This document shows, piece after piece, positions 62,813-64,000 of a stretch of 64,000 nucleotides of DNA. Made by a program: the position numbers and the translations under genes. This DNA comes from Acidobacteriota bacterium (GTDB lineage: Bacteria > Acidobacteriota > Blastocatellia > Pyrinomonadales > Pyrinomonadaceae). The stretch covers positions 46,698 to 110,697 of the forward strand of contig JAFDVJ010000026.1 of NCBI GenBank assembly GCA_018269075.1. Direction: 5' to 3'. How positions within the stretch are numbered: position 1 is the stretch's first letter; every line of letters begins with the position of its first letter. Under the pieces are notes generated by a model. It saw nothing but the letters and a program-made list of their open reading frames with translations. It had not been told where the DNA came from and searched no databases.

Positions 62813-64000
62813 AATTTCAGATACTGCGTCCGACGGGATACCGGGCAGAATTTCTTCGGCCTTTTTGATCTCGAAGTCGGTTTGGGCGGCGTCCTTCGGG
62901 ACGCGGTCGTGTTTTTTCCGGGCGAGCTCGAAAAACGGCCGCATCGGGGCGCTGCCGAGAAAGCCGAGCGTCTTGATCGCGATCCGCAGCCAGAGCGGCC
63001 CGCCGTTGAGCCAGCCGTAAGTCGACAGCGGCTGCAGTCCCTGACCCTTGCCGATGTCGAAATGAACGCGGTCGAACCAGCGCCGGCGCTCGACGGGAAA
63101 GTCCGGGTAATTATGCAGGATCTCCGAAAACGACTGCAATTGCCGCGAATGGAGCGGCCGTTTGTATTCCGGCATCAGGACGACCTCGCTTCGCTTGTCG
63201 ACGCGGATCTCCTCGACGAACTCCTCGAACGTCCGCGAGTTCGTCAGATTGATGACCGTGTTCGGCTTGCAGCCGTGGCGGTCGCCGCCGGTCGCGATCG
63301 GAAAGCCGAGCGCTTCGGCCATCTCGATCACGGCCTTGTTTTCCGACCACGTCCGAAATCCGTTGATCTCGAGCGCGTGCAGCCATTTCCCGTATTCCTT
63401 GATAAAGTTTTTGAGCAGGTGGTTGTGGCGTTCCTGCCCGACGATCTCGATGTCCCAGAGCGGATGATTGAGGATCACGAGCACCTGCGGCAGCTCGTTG
63501 AGCATCGCGAACAGCTCGTGCAGACGCTCTTTCGTCGGGTTCTCGCTGAACGTGTAGTCGATCAGCGTTTTCGTCAGCTCGACCGCGTCGGCTTCGGGCA
63601 GATTATGGACGCCGACGTGAAAGAAGCCGTACTCGAACGGAACCGTCCATTCGAGCGAGATCGGCGCTTTCCGGTTTTCGTGGATCTCGGCGAGCTTCAG
63701 GCTGCCGTCGATGCTGTCGTGATCGGAGATCGAAACGATCGCTTCGAGTCCCGCGTCCTCGATCTGTTTTTTTTCGATGTCGTAAACCGCGTAGGGCGAG
63801 AGCGGCGGCGACCAGAAGGCGGTCGAAAAGTCCATCGCCTGTCCCTCGCGCTCTTTGTATTTGTCGCGCTCCCGTTTCCAGAAGAACGAGATGATCGGGA
63901 GTTTTTCCGCGTAGTGCGGAATGAAATCGAGCATTTCCTTGGAATACTGAGTGTGGCAGTGGAGAGAAATTCCGGTTTTGGCTTTGGGGGCCAATTGTTC
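62810..64000 (-). CDS. PHP-domain protein, partial
   Basis: The frame is open past the window edge; a TTG at 63994 is the first possible start but the true start may be outside. The visible 394 residues begin ISLHCHTQYSKEMLDF, a PHP metallo-hydrolase opening, with further ligands in ISDHDSID, LNHPLWD and GGDRHG. It is a phosphoesterase of unknown substrate, likely in the same unit as the glycosyltransferases. Confidence 0.8.
   Translation of the reverse strand, partial: EQLAPKAKTGISLHCHTQYSKEMLDFIPHYAEKLPIISFFWKRERDKYKEREGQAMDFSTAFWSPPLSPYAVYDIEKKQIEDAGLEAIVSISDHDSIDGSLKLAEIHENRKAPISLEWTVPFEYGFFHVGVHNLPEADAVELTKTLIDYTFSENPTKERLHELFAMLNELPQVLVILNHPLWDIEIVGQERHNHLLKNFIKEYGKWLHALEINGFRTWSENKAVIEMAEALGFPIATGGDRHGCKPNTVINLTNSRTFEEFVEEIRVDKRSEVVLMPEYKRPLHSRQLQSFSEILHNYPDFPVERRRWFDRVHFDIGKGQGLQPLSTYGWLNGGPLWLRIAIKTLGFLGSAPMRPFFELARKKHDRVPKDAAQTDFEIKKAEEILPGIPSDAVSEI

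Noticed and set aside
1..64000. tRNA or rRNA genes
   Set aside because: No cloverleaf or conserved rRNA stretch was seen by eye; a covariance-model scan would be the decisive test.

Overview
The window looks like a chromosomal segment of a Gram-negative, GC-rich bacterium, most likely an Acidobacteriota member of the Blastocatellia/Pyrinomonadales type. This is an inference. It rests on the GC-rich codon use, the many secreted and lipoprotein genes with Q-rich mature starts, the heptanucleotide repeats (units such as CCGAAAT and GGAGAGT) scattered between and even inside genes, and REP-like palindromes with a RAYT-type transposase. I saw no rRNA, tRNA or CRISPR array.

0-17 kb is mostly housekeeping and envelope genes: a zinc-ribbon membrane protein, GNAT acetyltransferase, Nramp-like carrier, zinc alcohol dehydrogenase, HtrA/Deg protease, aldehyde dehydrogenase, alanine dehydrogenase (ald), VanZ-like protein, response regulator, DUF512 radical-SAM protein, a beta-propeller/phosphoesterase and XdhC. 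Intergenic gaps hold hairpins, REP clusters and a 21-bp array.

17-39 kb is an accessory island lying between xdhC and the xdhA/xdhB genes, all of which are on the minus strand. Its core is three transcription units. Unit A (+) encodes an unrecognised 337-residue protein, a T4-type lysozyme with peptidoglycan-binding and L,D-transpeptidase-like domains, and a two-TM coiled-coil protein. Unit B (-) converges on A and encodes a caspase-metallophosphoesterase fusion, a lipase-like hydrolase, a CHAT-SIR2 fusion and a membrane-anchored STAND NTPase. Unit C (+), divergent from B, encodes a TPR-CHAT protein and an unrecognised partner. The promoters and leaders of A and B are near-duplicates and include a matching short ORF, so I infer that A and B are co-regulated. 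The gene content fits a caspase/CHAT conflict or programmed-death system with possible lytic outputs. This island is the main candidate for an undescribed system. Upstream of it are four accessory genes of unknown function, one behind a long leader carrying a 21-bp tandem array.

39-46 kb is purine catabolism: xdhB, a RAYT transposase flanked by two REP copies, a small membrane protein, xdhA (2Fe-2S plus FAD), a DUF606 transporter and guanine deaminase. 46-54 kb holds glutaminyl cyclase-like, DsbA-like, VOC, 3-methyladenine glycosylase, response regulator, YD-like, proline iminopeptidase, a secreted unknown and TatA genes. 54-57.4 kb has both genes for the betaine lipid DGTS (BtaA and BtaB) with an NTF2-like gene, an XRE regulator and a short coiled-coil gene. 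57.4-64 kb has an ABC permease and a four-gene glycosyltransferase/PHP cluster cut by the window edge. Positions come from direct reading; domain names come from recognised motifs, not from searches.
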